Part shown: positions 32,661-44,089 of the stretch, one piece after another
Layout of the letters: each line of letters opens with the position of its first letter
Position numbering within the stretch: position 1 is the first letter of the stretch
NCBI GenBank assembly: GCA_021234155.1
Contig: JAJEKV010000011.1
Span: forward strand, 8,293,132 to 8,357,131
Reading direction: 5' to 3'
Length of the DNA stretch: 64,000 nt
Source of the DNA: Isoetes taiwanensis
Taxonomy: Eukaryota > Streptophyta > Lycopodiopsida > Isoetales > Isoetaceae
Translations under genes and position numbers: made by a program
The notes under the pieces: generated by a model
The model's database searches: none
Told to the model about the DNA's origin: nothing
What the model saw: the letters and a program-made list of their open reading frames with translations, nothing else

Positions 32661-32840
32661 TTCTGTCGGATTTGATGGCTCTTCTGTCGCCATAGCTGCA
32701 GCTGCATGCAATACCTTCTGTCGGATTTAAAATATGGTCCTTCTGTTGGATTTGATGGCTCTTCTGTCGCCATAGCTGTAGCTGCATGCAATACCTTCTG
32801 TCGGATTTAAAATATGGTTCTTCTGTCGGATTTGATGGCT
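32661..32840. repeat. 80-bp tandem repeat inside the Harbinger-like element
   Basis: TTCTGTCGGATTTGATGGCT recurs at 32,661, 32,741 and 32,821, an exact 80-bp period with few substitutions. The unit contains CATAGCTGCAGCTGCATGCA. Confidence 0.85.
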
Positions 32841-33221
32841 GGTCCGATTTGCCCAGCTTCTGCTTTTGCCCCGCCATATCATCAAGGGCAAAAAATGCTT
32901 CTGCCCCGCCAAATCATAGACCCAGCTTCCAGGCGCAAGTGTTTCTCTTTTTGGAGAAAAGCTAGATTTTAGCCCTGGTGCATGAGATGATTCTTGATGA
33001 AAACTTCAGCCGGACATTATATAGAGATGGGATATCTGGGTACTTCGTTTCCAGTATCCATCTCTCATCAGACCATTTCCTAAAATTTTCATTTTCATTT
33101 TCTAGTTTTCAGAATGCCCAATTTGAACCCTGCCCATACTCTCCATATTATACCAACTGAACTTCAAATCTGTGCTCTAGCCGAAGGATCCCATTCCGCT
33201 TAAAGCCCAGAATTTGATCAT

Positions 33222-33295
33222 GGGCAGATATTTGATCATGGATTGCTGCAATATTTATGGGCAGATATTTGATCATGGATTGCTGCAATATTTAT
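33222..33295. repeat. 37-bp direct duplication
   Basis: GGGCAGATATTTGATCATGG followed by ATTGCTGCAATATTTAT occurs at 33,222 and 33,259 without change. Smaller duplications follow (CTGTCTCCTGTATATG twice at about 33,425; ATTCTGTTTTTCTGATC near 33,335-33,365). Confidence 0.8.
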
Positions 33296-33929
33296 GAGCT
33301 CGGCCTCTTCAGCAGCAGATTGGATTGGACCATTCTGTTTTTCTGATCGATTCTGTTTTTCTGATCCTCATCCATTATGTTTTTCTGAGACATTGAAAAA
33401 TGCACTTTCTATTTGTTTCCCTAGCTGTCTCCTGTATATGCTGTCTCCTGTATATGGAAAACTAATTTATTGGTTCAAGCCTCGTCTCTTGTACAAAACG
33501 AAGTACCAATAGCGAAGACAGAGGTAAATACCAGCAAATACAAAACGAAGTAACGTGTTTTGATATGGAAAGCCGTGGATCAGGAAACTAAGGAAGCCGT
33601 GCATAGACTATTTTCAGAAGCCGTGGATCAGGAAAACTACGTAGTGGAAAACCAAATTTATGAGACATGTCTTATATTATAAGACACCTCTTATAATCGA
33701 GCCATGGAAAACTAATCTTTTTAAGACATGCCACAAAAATGACGTGGCACCTAAAATGCTGTCTTATAATTATAAGACAGCCATATTTTAAGTCAGCCGT
33801 GGAAAAAGGGCCTAAGTTGAGAACATGTGTGGATGGAAACATGTTCATCTCATACTCCTTTTCATAAATCTAATATAATAGAAACCAGGTCCAGCATTGC
33901 TGGGCTATAATAGGTTTTTGTATATTCGT

Positions 33930-34084
33930 CACCCTTCCCCATTCCTTTGTCTTTTGCTCTATCTCACGTTTCCTTTTTTTGTCATTCTCTTACTCACTTT
34001 CTTTTTTTCTTTTCCCTTCTTCCTATTTTCCCTACACGTCTTCGTTTTCCCTTCTCTTTTTTTATTTCTTTTTTTTAACCCCCT
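33930..34084. repeat. Polypyrimidine tract, left part
   Basis: About 150 bases almost entirely C and T on the plus strand, ending at the LTR retrotransposon. It continues in kind at 44,090 on the other side of the element. Confidence 0.75.
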
Positions 34085-36016
34085 TGCTGCCATGATTTGG
34101 CAGCATAGAAGAGCAAATGGCATCACATAGCAATAACTAATGATTTGATGAAATGTATGCATGAACCTAGACATCTCAAGAGCTCGAGCTGAAGGACCAA
34201 GCAAGAACTTTCATTTGAAGCATCACAAGAAGGAACCTGAGGAGAAAAAGGTCAAAGTCACACAATGAGAAAGGCTAGGTCAACTAGAGGAGGCTATATG
34301 ACAATATCAAGTTGAGAAGACCCCCTGAAGTAAGATGTTCATTCTAGTTCGAATTCTTGGGCATTAATCTTGTTTGGGAGCACCCTTACCTATACTTCCT
34401 CCATTTCACTTGCCTCCACCCCCATACATATCTCACCATGGTTCAAAACCTTTTCCCTAGTCAAGAACTTCTCACACATCTTCAAAACAACTTCCATTTG
34501 CTTTGAAACAAAAAAAATCTATTGAGCTACCATTACCCAAAGTGGCTTTTCTCTCTCCAAGTCAAAAAAAGAGTAAGAAAAGAACTCAAAAAAAAAAAAC
34601 TCAAAATATGGTTTAAACCATTGCTCAAATTCACATTTGTCAAAATTGCCATGCCACATCATCATCCACATCACCAAACTTGCCCACCTCATATCACATC
34701 TTTTCTTTCATCTCACAAAGTTCTTGACTAGGGAAGGGTTTTGCCAAGTCACCACATGCCACGCCATCCCGAGCCACATCATCCTTGGATTACCCCACTC
34801 CCAAACATTTGAAATTGCAAATTCAATATTTTCTTATGCACCCCTTTACCTTGGCATTACCTTGCCCAATCATAGCGCCGCCACGCCACATGTGCATTAT
34901 TTTCCTTGAGCAACTGTGGGATATTGTTCTGACTAAAACTTCCCGACCTAAAAGGGTCAGGCCAAGATCCGATCTCCGAGAGATCTGGCCTTGTAATCAC
35001 GAACCTTAACCTCCATTCTGTCTCCTTGTGCCCAAAGAAACACCATAGCACGCTTAAACTAAAGCCAAACAAACTCGAAATGCCAAGAAGATGCCGGAAA
35101 GAAGAAAATAAAAAGGGGAAATTATGTGGAAACCTGGCCGGCTTCTGTGCGAAAGATTCGACCTCTGTGTTTGCATACGGAACAGATTTGCAGAATACAA
35201 GCGGAGAATGACCTGCCTAGCGTGAAATACCCGATTATTTGATGCTAAATACTTGAATGTGTACCTTCATCTGATTACCTTCGATCCTGTGCCCAAGATT
35301 CTGAGCTTGGGAATTTATGTTCCTATTTTGTGATGTTCAATGAAAGAAAATTCGAACTTGGTAAGCATTGTCTTCATTTGATATCTGTTTGCACAACTGA
35401 GTAAATTAAAGATCCCAGTTCGATTAATTAGCCTTTAAGTACATGTGTGTCTTGAGTGTTAGTCATTAGCAGGGAAAAGGACAACATGGAGTTGGGATTT
35501 TCTCAGGAAAAACCCCTTTGCTTGTCTCAAATTTAGAAGTTACTGTTGCTCATCAAAAATCTCTGTGAGAAAAAAGGAAAGACCAAATCTCAAAAAAGAA
35601 GTTCATGCACCTAGCTTGCAGAGCAATCAGAGAGCATTCCAATCAACAAAACTTGAAAAGGTGCTCTGCTCATACACTTGCAAAAAGTAGCTCTCGGGTT
35701 GGGATATTGACCCAAAATTGACCTAGTCAATGTAGTTAAATACTCATAGCTATCCTAAGAATTTCTTAGTAGACTTTTATGGCCAAATCCAGTACCCTGT
35801 CTAGTGTCCCATGAGATTCATTACACAAGGAAAATACCAGAGAACCATTTAAGAGAGGTGTTTTACTGTGACTGGTTTATTTCTGTTTTGGGAAACTAAA
35901 CTGTCTTGGTTGTTTGAGCAATTCCACTGCAGTATTTTCTCACAGATTGGTTGCCTATAGCAACCTGGAGGTTCTACACCATTGAGGTTGAGGGATTGCC
36001 AGGAATACCCTCAACA
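34085..36016 (+). repeat. 5' LTR of the gypsy element
   Basis: Pairs with 42,167-44,089. It contains T-rich and A-rich stretches and ends TACCCTCAACA. Differences from the 3' LTR are scattered and often fall at CTG/CAG sites. Confidence 0.85.
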
Positions 36017-36060
36017 TTTTGGAGGTTCTACCGAGATTCCACCTGGATCTTTGGAAACTC

Positions 36061-36789
36061 ATGGCTCCTAGGAAAAGCAACGAGGTTTCTGACCAAATTC
36101 ATATTGAAGCACCAGAGAACACTGGTGTTCCTGCCACAAATGTCACCAATCAAGGTAATGCAGGTATACAATATTTTGAGCTCAATGTACCAACTCCTCC
36201 TCCAACATTTGATCCAAGCATCAATGCCAATAATTTTTTGAGAAGCTATGAGGAATACTATCAAGAATGTGGACATAAGAAAGGTACTAAGTTTTCAGAA
36301 TTCAAGAAGTGCTTTAAAAATGAGGAGGTGAGAGCATGGTTAGAATACACTATCAGCATGGGTGTCAACACTTGGGAGGAGATTGAAAAGCACTTCATTG
36401 AAAGGTTTGGAAGGACAACTGAACCACAAGATTTGGTCTTTGAATTGCAGACTTTTCAGATCAAGCATGGTGAGACTGTACACTAGTATGTGGAGAGATT
36501 TCACACTTATCTAAGTAAGTGTCAAGCAAGTCAGGTACCAAATCATACCCTACACCTTGTGGCATGTTTCATAAGAGGCTTAAGTAGCAGACCAAGGGTG
36601 TACAGAAAAATGTACAAGTTGCGTAATAAAGTGGGCTTTGATACCATACATAAGGCTTTTACTAAAGCTATTGAGATTGCTAACATGTTCTCCTATCTTC
36701 CCGATGACATACACTCGTCTAATGACCCTTTTTTCCAGATTATGAACGAGTATGTGGGCCCGGGTCCAATACCGGTCTATACCACTTGA
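36061..36789 (+). pseudogene. gag region of the 34-44 kb gypsy element
   Basis: ATG at 36,061 (MAPRKSNEVSDQIH). The retrotransposon gag core is visible as FKKCFKNEEVRAWLEYT, then TWEEIEKHFIERFG, ELQTFQIKHGETV and YVERFHTYLSK. One TAG (36,484) interrupts it and the frame resumes to 36,789. Gag forms the particle that packages the RNA. Confidence 0.75.
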
Positions 36790-36936
36790 AAAGAAAAAGA
36801 AGAAAGCTAGAGCGAGAAGATGCATCAAATCCCACCTCGGATGTCGTGGCGAGATCACTAGAGTCTCGGAAGCCTTCTTTGGAGGTCACCAAGCAATTAC
36901 AAGAAATGAAAGCATCAAAACACGAGAAGAAAACTT

Positions 36937-38562
36937 ATGCTCCATGCGTACCTTTGCCTAAGGGATACATTCATCAGGACTTTTTTTCGGTACAGACCAT
37001 GCCCAAAGTGTGGAAAAAGAGGTCATTATGGCAAAGAATGTCCAGTATGCCACTTCTGTAAATCTGTTGGCCATTATGAAGAAAGGTGTAGTGTCAAAGA
37101 ATATTTTGCAAGACAAGAAGCAACAAAAAGTGCTGAGCCAAGTGCACCTAGTAGACTGACCACAGAAACCTCTCCTGCAGTTAGGTTTGCCACTGATATC
37201 AGTACTTCAATTAGGTTTATGCAGGAAGATCAAGAGGAAGAGATTATGGCTGTGCATACACGAGCTATGAAAAATAAAGAAGCTGCATCAATCAACAGAG
37301 GAGCTGAAGTGATCAAAGAAAAAATAGCTGAGGAAAATCAGGTTGTACCCCTCCCTCCCATTCAAAGGTTTGCTAAGAAAGAAAAAGAAAGTGATGACTT
37401 TGAATGTCTGATGAAAAATGCTAAAGTAAGTGTAGACTTGTTAACTTTACTAAAAATTGCTCCATCATATAGAAACAAAATTATGGACTTGTCAAAAGAG
37501 GATCAAATCAATCTCTCTCAAGAGGAGCAGATAGCCTTTGCGAATCACATCAGTGAGCAAATGCTTGTGCAGAACGAATATGATCCTGGTGCCTTTACAT
37601 GTGAAGCTAGGTTGGGAAAAAATCTGCTTTCTAAAGTACTTCTAGATGGAGGCTCTCCACTTAATGTTATGCCCCACCATATAATGAAGTCTTGTGGTTT
37701 GGAAGTTGACAAGAAGACACCTATGGTGCTGAAATCTTTTTCTAATTCGAGGATCAATCCAATTGGTGTGCTTAGCAACATTCCAATTGATGTGGGAGGG
37801 ATAAAAGTTGCTGCAAGCTTTGTGGTTGTTGCATTTGAAGGAGCTGATGAAAAAGCTGACATTTATGATCTATTATTGGGTAGGAGATGGCTATCCACTG
37901 TTGATGCTAGGCCAGTTTGGTCAAAGGGAGAGTGCACTATATCTGATGGCAAGAAAACTGTTACACTACTCAACAAGCTTGGTGAATTTGAGTCATTGCA
38001 CTTCATTGAAGAAGATTTATTGGTTACTAACCCATGTGGTGAGTATGAGTTTGCAATAGCTACTGCACATATGGACTCCAAGCCAGCTAAGGGGAACATT
38101 GCTCCAAGTGAAAAAGGTTTTGCCTTTCTATGGTTTGATGGAGGTGTTTCAAAAAAGTTGAGCATTGCATCTTCTGCTGCAATTATCAAAGACCATGACT
38201 GTAAGTTGCTTGCAAAAGTTGGCCAGGATCTATCCCAACACTACCTCAAACATGGCGGAATACAAGGCTATGATGAATTTGGATTACAAGAGGCCAAACA
38301 CTTAGGTATAACTAACATTGTGATATTTGGAGATTCTCAATTAGTGTGCAGGCAAATATTAGGTGAGTATCAAGCCAAACATGAAGATATGAAGACCCTC
38401 GGAGATGAAGCTTTGAAGGCGGCAAGCTTTGAGAGTTGGGAGTTAAACCATATTTCGAGAGACCTTAATGGGGAGGCCGATGCCACGTGTAAAAGTGTCT
38501 TGCTCGAGCATCTAGCGAGAGGAAATTTGTCAAGGAAGAGGAACTGGAAGAAGAGGACTTGA
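36937..38562 (+). pseudogene. Zinc knuckles, protease and extra RNase H-like domain
   Basis: A 541-codon open frame. It starts with two CCHC knuckles (CPKCGKRGHYGKEC and CHFCKSVGHYEERC), then an aspartic protease (KVLLDGGSPLNVMP, with YDLLLGRRWLS as the second signature). About 38,120-38,500 encodes an RNase H-like domain: FLWFDGGVSK, NMAEYKA in a locally shifted frame, FGDSQLVCRQI, and NHISRDLNGEADA. These are the D-E-D-D signatures of the plant/archaeal type. The domain lies before the reverse transcriptase, not after it. Confidence 0.75.
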
Positions 38563-39451
38563 GGCAGCTGCACCCTATACTAGTCATCAATGCCAACACT
38601 GAAAGAGAGGTAAAAGAGTTGAAGATTGAGAAAAATGGTAAGGAAAGAACTTTGTTTGTAGGAGACTTGTTTAAAGAGGAAAATAGAAGTAAGGTTACTC
38701 AAATGTTTGATGATTGGAAAGATGTGTTTGCTTGGGACTATGATGAACTTGTAGGAGTGGATAGTAATGTATGTGAATTTGAAATTAAAGTTAAAAAAGA
38801 TGTGAAACCTGTTATGCAAAAGCTCAGGAGAATCAATGTTGCCTTGCTAGATCTGATCAAGGAAGAGTTGTGCAAAATGGAAAATGCGAGGGGTTATATG
38901 TGAGATAGTGAATCGGAATGGTTGTCATGCATAGTTCTGTAGAAAAAAAAATAAAACCATAAGAATCTGTATTGACTATAGGGATTTAAACAAGGCCACT
39001 GTCAAGGATTGTTATCCCTTGCCCTTTTTGGAGCAAGTTTTACATGCTGTTGCAGGGAAAGAAATCTATTCATTTCTGGATGGATTTTCAGGCTTCAATC
39101 AAATCAGCATAAAAGAGGAAGATCAAGCCAAAACAGCCTTCATCACTCCTTGGGGCACCTATGCAATGAAGAGAATGCCATTTGGTTTGATGAATGCCTC
39201 ACTACATTCAAAGAGCTATGGATACCATATTCAAGGACATGCCCCCAGACCAGTTCAGAGTATTTCTGGATGATCTGTGCTTAGGCACTTTGCTAAGTGA
39301 TCATTTCACTAATCTCACCAAGGTCTTTTCTTTGTGCAGAAAGGGAGGAGTAAGTCTTAATCCAAAAAAGTGTCTGTTCATGTGCTCAAAGGAGACCTTC
39401 TTTTGGGGCACGAAGTTTCAACACAAAGGGATACGAGTTGCGAGAAAGTAA
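38559..39451 (+). pseudogene. Reverse transcriptase of the gypsy element
   Basis: Three frames together give the RT: DVFAWDYDELVGVD, KPVMQKLRRIN, RICIDYRDLNKATVKD, YSFLDGFSGFNQI, TAFITPWGTYAMKRMPFGLM and the catalytic FLDD (39,263-39,274) followed by GGVSLNPKKC. Frameshifts at about 38,930 and 39,210 and a stop near 38,901 break it. Confidence 0.8.
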
Positions 39452-39714
39452 GGTGGAGGCCCTAAAGAAACTCACACCACCGGAACTATCAAGCGGGTAA
39501 AAGTTTTTTAGGTATGACAAGCTTTCTCGGGATGTACATACCACACTTTTCTCACACCACAAGTTCTATTTCAAATCGACCAAGATAGGAAAGTTCTCCA
39601 AGCATGAGAGCAAGCATATCAGGTCCATTAATTTGAAGAACACCAAAGATGCTTTTGAAAAAATCATACAAGCCCATATCTAAAGTCAACTCTCACTGAA
39701 ACCACGATCCTATG

Positions 39715-41344
39715 AAACCTTTCCAAGCTTACATAAGTGTCACCAATAGGGCTATAGGAGCGATTTTGCTTCAAGATGAAATGATAATAACATTTGCAAG
39801 CAAAGTATGGTCGATATACGAGTTGAGATATTCGAGGCTTGAGAAGAGTGCGGCATTACGATATTCTTGATTGATAGGCAAGGTCATGTTTTCCAGAATA
39901 GCGCTGGTTGTCTCTATGAGACAAAATCCCATGACTCTCCTTTTGCAAAAAAAACAAACTAAGGCCAAAATATGTAGATGGGCATGCAGTACAAGCATAT
40001 GATATCATTATCAAAGTGGTAACTCACGGTCAATGACCGAGTGCCTATTTACCTAACATGTTGTTTGAACATGAAGATCGGGAAGGAGTAGAAGCTTCGA
40101 GGAGGCATTTAATAACTGTGACCTAGTCATGAGCAACGAAGAAACGAGGATTGGCAAGAAGACATCGGAAATATCCGGAAACCAAAGAAGTTCAATGAGA
40201 CATGAATTCGATAACCGAGAAGGTTCAAAAGAGAAGTGTGGCAAATTTAGACTAATAAATGATGTGTTGTGCGGGGGTTAACAAGGAGGAATACTAATGA
40301 GATCGTGGATGAGGAGGAAGCCAAACTGGTACTTGAAGCTTGTCATGAAGGAGTGTGTGGAGGGCATTATCGTGTGGATACAACGACAAAGAAAATTATG
40401 AGGTCGGGTTACTATTGGCCATCCTTATTTAAAGGCTGCTATGATGTCATCAAATCTTTGTCACAAGTGCCAAGTTTTTTGGCAAAAGAATTCTGCAACT
40501 TGCACCTCTCGACATCTATAGTGTCCCTGGACCCTTCAAGTTTGGGGATTAGACTTCATAGGGCCCATAGACCCACCTTCATTCTTTCGGCATGAATTTA
40601 TCTTGGTTGCTCTTGATTATTTCACCAAATGGGGAAGCTGTACCTTTGAGGCAGGCAAATGCCTTAACCAACTTTGATTTCTTCATGCGAGAACATATGT
40701 GCAAGGTTTGGTATTCCTTTGAAAGTCATCTCGATAGGGGCACTCAATTTATGAATGAGGTTATTTCCACATTACTAAACACCCTCAAAAGTAAAACACA
40801 CAAAAGCTCTGCCTATTACCCTCAAGGCAATGGCCAAAATTTGAATCCACCAACAAGGTCTTAAAAGTCTATCACTAAAAAAAGCGTGGCAATATCAAAG
40901 AAAGGCTGGCATGTGAAGCTATGTGATGCACTATGGGCATCTGGAACCACCATAAAAGGCTGCCACTAAACATACACCCTTTAGCCTAGTCTATGGGATT
41001 GAAGCCATCTTGCCTATTGAACTAGAGCTTCCCTCTTGAGGTTGGCATATAAGATTAACTTGGAAATGGAAGAAGCTCATATGGGGCGAGGTTGGCAAAG
41101 TTGATGGGGTTGGAAGAACATAGGTATGAAGCTGAAAATGCGGTCTGCGGTGAAGAAAGCAAGAGATATGGCAGCATTCAAAGCAGCTCACAAATTGCAA
41201 GGAACCCTAAAAGGGGAAATTTGGTCTTTGAAATGGAACAAGGCAAGAGAGAAAGTGGCAGCCAAGTTTGAGAACCTATGGGAAGGTCCCTATGAAGTGG
41301 TTGGAGTTAGGGGAAAAGATTCATATTGGTTGAAATCTCTGTGA
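39715..41344 (+). pseudogene. RNase H remnant and integrase of the gypsy element
   Basis: AYISVTNRAIGAILLQDEM (39,730) is the start of the conventional RNase H. From 40,269: HEGVCGGHYRVDTTTKKI, the integrase zinc region, then a core with FILVALDYFTKW, DRGTQFMN and SSAYYPQGNGQ (about 40,540-40,840). The C-terminal FENLWEGPYEVVGVRGKDSY ends at 41,344. Frames are heavily broken. Confidence 0.75.
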
Positions 41345-41647
41345 GATGAACATGAATTACTCAACCCCATCAATATCTTTTGAAGAGTTTGGCAGCGACA
41401 TGTTGCCTTAATTCTCTTTGAATAAATTTATATCATGCTTAAGTGGTAGGGTAACTTAGATTAACTAACTTTCGGTTGTTTAGTAGCATAGGTGTTGTTT
41501 CTCTTTTGAAAATGTGATCAAATTGTTGAGTTACTAGCCGGATAGTACAAATTAGCAAGCAGGTTTGAAAAAGCAATCGAGGATTGATTCTCGGGTGAGA
41601 GCCGAAACCACCGGGTTCATATTCAACAAGCGGTGATTTCCATGCGG

Positions 41648-42110
41648 GTGCATCGGCAAATCCATTATCATCCTTCACCCGGTGACCATTATCATAGAAC
41701 TCTGCACTCTTATTGCATCATTCGGATCCCCACAAAAGTTCGCGATCACCTTCTCATGAAAAAGCAACTTGTTGTGTAGGCGAAAACTTCTAATGTTGTC
41801 TCAAGTGTCATCACGGTGCATCGGCAATTCCATCTACATCCTTCACTTGTTGACCATCTCCACCTAAACTTGCACCTAGTGGCATCACTCCAGATTCCCA
41901 AAGTTGCCAATCACCTTCACACCAAAGGCAAGCTGGCTGAAGACACAAATATTCTTAACCTTTTTTATTGTCATGCGGGTGCATCGTAGATTTTCATGAT
42001 CATCCTTCATTTGTTGGCCACTTCCATAAAACCTGCCTCATTCTCCCATCCAAGATCCCACGGGTTGCCTATCACCTTCCCATTCAAGGCAACCTCATTG
42101 GAGGGGGAAT
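41648..42110. repeat. Three-copy tandem repeat of about 165 bp before the 3' LTR
   Basis: GGTGCATCGGCAAATCC...ATCATCCTTCAC and variants start at about 41,648, 41,816 and 41,979. The copies are diverged. The last one runs into the polypurine tract. Confidence 0.65.
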
Positions 42111-42166
42111 TTGTCGAGAAGTATTATCTTTGGAAAATCGGTCTGTTTCTTTTTAGCATGATCTTT

Positions 42167-44089
42167 TGCCATGATTTGGCGACATAGAAGAGCAAATGGC
42201 ATCACATAGCAATAACTAATGATTTGATGAAATATGCGCATGAACCTAGACATCTCAAGAGCTCAAATTTGAAGGACCAAGCAAGAACTTTCATTTGAAG
42301 CATCACAAGAAGGAACCTGAGGAGAAAAAGGTCAAAGTCACACAATGAGAAAGGCTAGGTCAACTAGAGGAGGCTATATGACAATATCAAGTTGAGAAGA
42401 CCCCCTGAAGTAAGATGTTCATTCTAGTTCAAATTCTTGGGCATTAATCTTGTTTGGGAGCACCCTTACCTATACTTCCTCCATTTCACTTGCCTCCACC
42501 CCCCATACATATCTCACCATGGTTCAAAACCTTTTCCCTAGTCAAGAACTTCTCCACACATCTTCAAAACAACTTCCATTTGCTTGAAACACAAAAAAAT
42601 CTATTGAGCTACCATTACCCAAAGTGGCTTTCTCTCTCCAAGTCAAAAAGAGTAAGAAAAGAACTCACATCAAAAAAAAAAAAAAACTCAAAATATGGTT
42701 TAAACCATTGCTCAAATTCACATTTGTCAAAATTGCCATGCCACATCATCATCCACATCACCAAACTTGCCCACCTCATATCACATCTTTTTCTTTCATC
42801 TCACAAAGTTCTTGACTAGGGAAGGGTTTTGCCAAGTCACCACATGCCCGTCATCACGAGCCACATCATCCTTGGATTACCCCCTCCCAAACATTTGGAA
42901 ATTGCAAATTCAATATTTTCTTATGCACCCTTTACCTTGGCATTACCTTGCCCAATCATAGCGCCACGCCACGGGCATTATTTTTCCTTGAGCGCTGTGG
43001 GATATTGTTCGACTAAAACTTCCCGAGCCTAAAGGGTCGGGCCAAGATCGATCTCTACGAGAGATCGGCCTTGTAATCACGAACCTTAACCTCCATTACG
43101 TCTCCTTGTGCCCAAAGAAACACCATAGCACGCTTTAAACTAAAGCCAAACAAACTCGAAATGCCAAGAAGATGGGAAGGAAGAAAAAAAAAGGGGAAAT
43201 TATGTGGAAACACGGCGGCCACGTCGCGAAAGATTCGACCTCTGTGTTTGCATACTGAACAGTTTTGAGAGGCCTGGCGGAGAATGACCACGCCTGGCGT
43301 GAAATACCGATTATTTGATGCTAAATACTTGAATGTGTACCTTCATCTGATTACCTTCGATCCTGTGCCCAAGATTACGAGCTTGGGAATTTATGTTCCT
43401 ATTTTGTGATGTTCAATGAAAGAAAATTCGAACTTGGTAAGCATTGTCTTCATTTGATATCTGTTTGCACAAGCCAGTAAATTAAAGATCCCGGTTCGAT
43501 TAATTAGCCTTTAAGTACATGTGTGTCTTGAGTGTTAGTCATTAGCGGGGAAAAGGACAACATGGGTTAGGATTTTCGGGGAAAAACCCTTTGCTTGTCT
43601 CAAATTTAGAAGTTCTTGTTGCTCATCAAAAATCTCTGTGAGAGAAAAAGGAAAGACCAAATCTCAAAAGAAGTTCATGCACCTGGCTTTTTGAGCAATC
43701 GATCAGAGCATTCAATCAACAAAACTTGAAAAGGTGCTCTGCTCATACACTTGCAAAAAGTAGCTCTCGGGTTGGGATATTGACCCAAAATTGACCTAGT
43801 CAGTGTAGTTAAATACTCATAGCTATCCTAAGAATTTCTTAGTAGACTTTTATGGCCAAATCCAGTACCCTGTCTAGTGTCCCATGAGATTCATTACACA
43901 AGGAAAATACCAGAGAACCATTTAAGAGAGGTGTTTTACTGTGACTGGTTTATTTCTGTTTTGGGAAACTAAACTGTCTTGGTTGTTTGAGCAATTCCAC
44001 TGCAGTATTTTCTCACAGATTGGTTGCCTATAGCAACCTGGAGGTTCTACACCATTGAGGTTGAGGGATTGCCAGGAATACCCTCAACA
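42167..44089 (+). repeat. 3' LTR of the gypsy element
   Basis: See the 5' LTR. It ends CTCAACA at 44,089, followed by CCCCT. The true start may be 42,112, next to the polypurine tract. Confidence 0.85.

Larger units (their letters stand above)
32420..33812. mobile_element. PIF/Harbinger-like non-autonomous element, 1.4 kb
   Basis: The termini are GGCCCTTTTTCCACGGC (32,420-32,436) and its exact complement GCCGTGGAAAAAGGGCC (33,796-33,812). TAA precedes and follows, as a 3-bp target duplication. The subterminal sequence is rich in AAGACATGTC and TATAAGACA words. No transposase frame is visible, so it is a passenger-type element related to the one at 14,639. The interior is enlarged by tandem duplications. 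Confidence 0.8.
34085..44089 (+). mobile_element. Ty3/gypsy LTR retrotransposon, degenerate
   Basis: A near-identical sequence of about 1.93 kb occurs at 34,085-36,016 and 42,167-44,089, ending in CTCAACA. CCCCT lies directly before 34,085 and directly after 44,089, a candidate 5-bp target duplication in polypyrimidine context. The 3' LTR may start earlier, at TGTCGAG (42,112), directly behind the polypurine tract GGAGGGGGAA (42,100-42,109); the 5' LTR would then lack its first 55 bases. The internal region encodes gag, protease, an RNase H-like domain, RT, RNase H and integrase in that order, all frame-broken. Confidence 0.85.
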
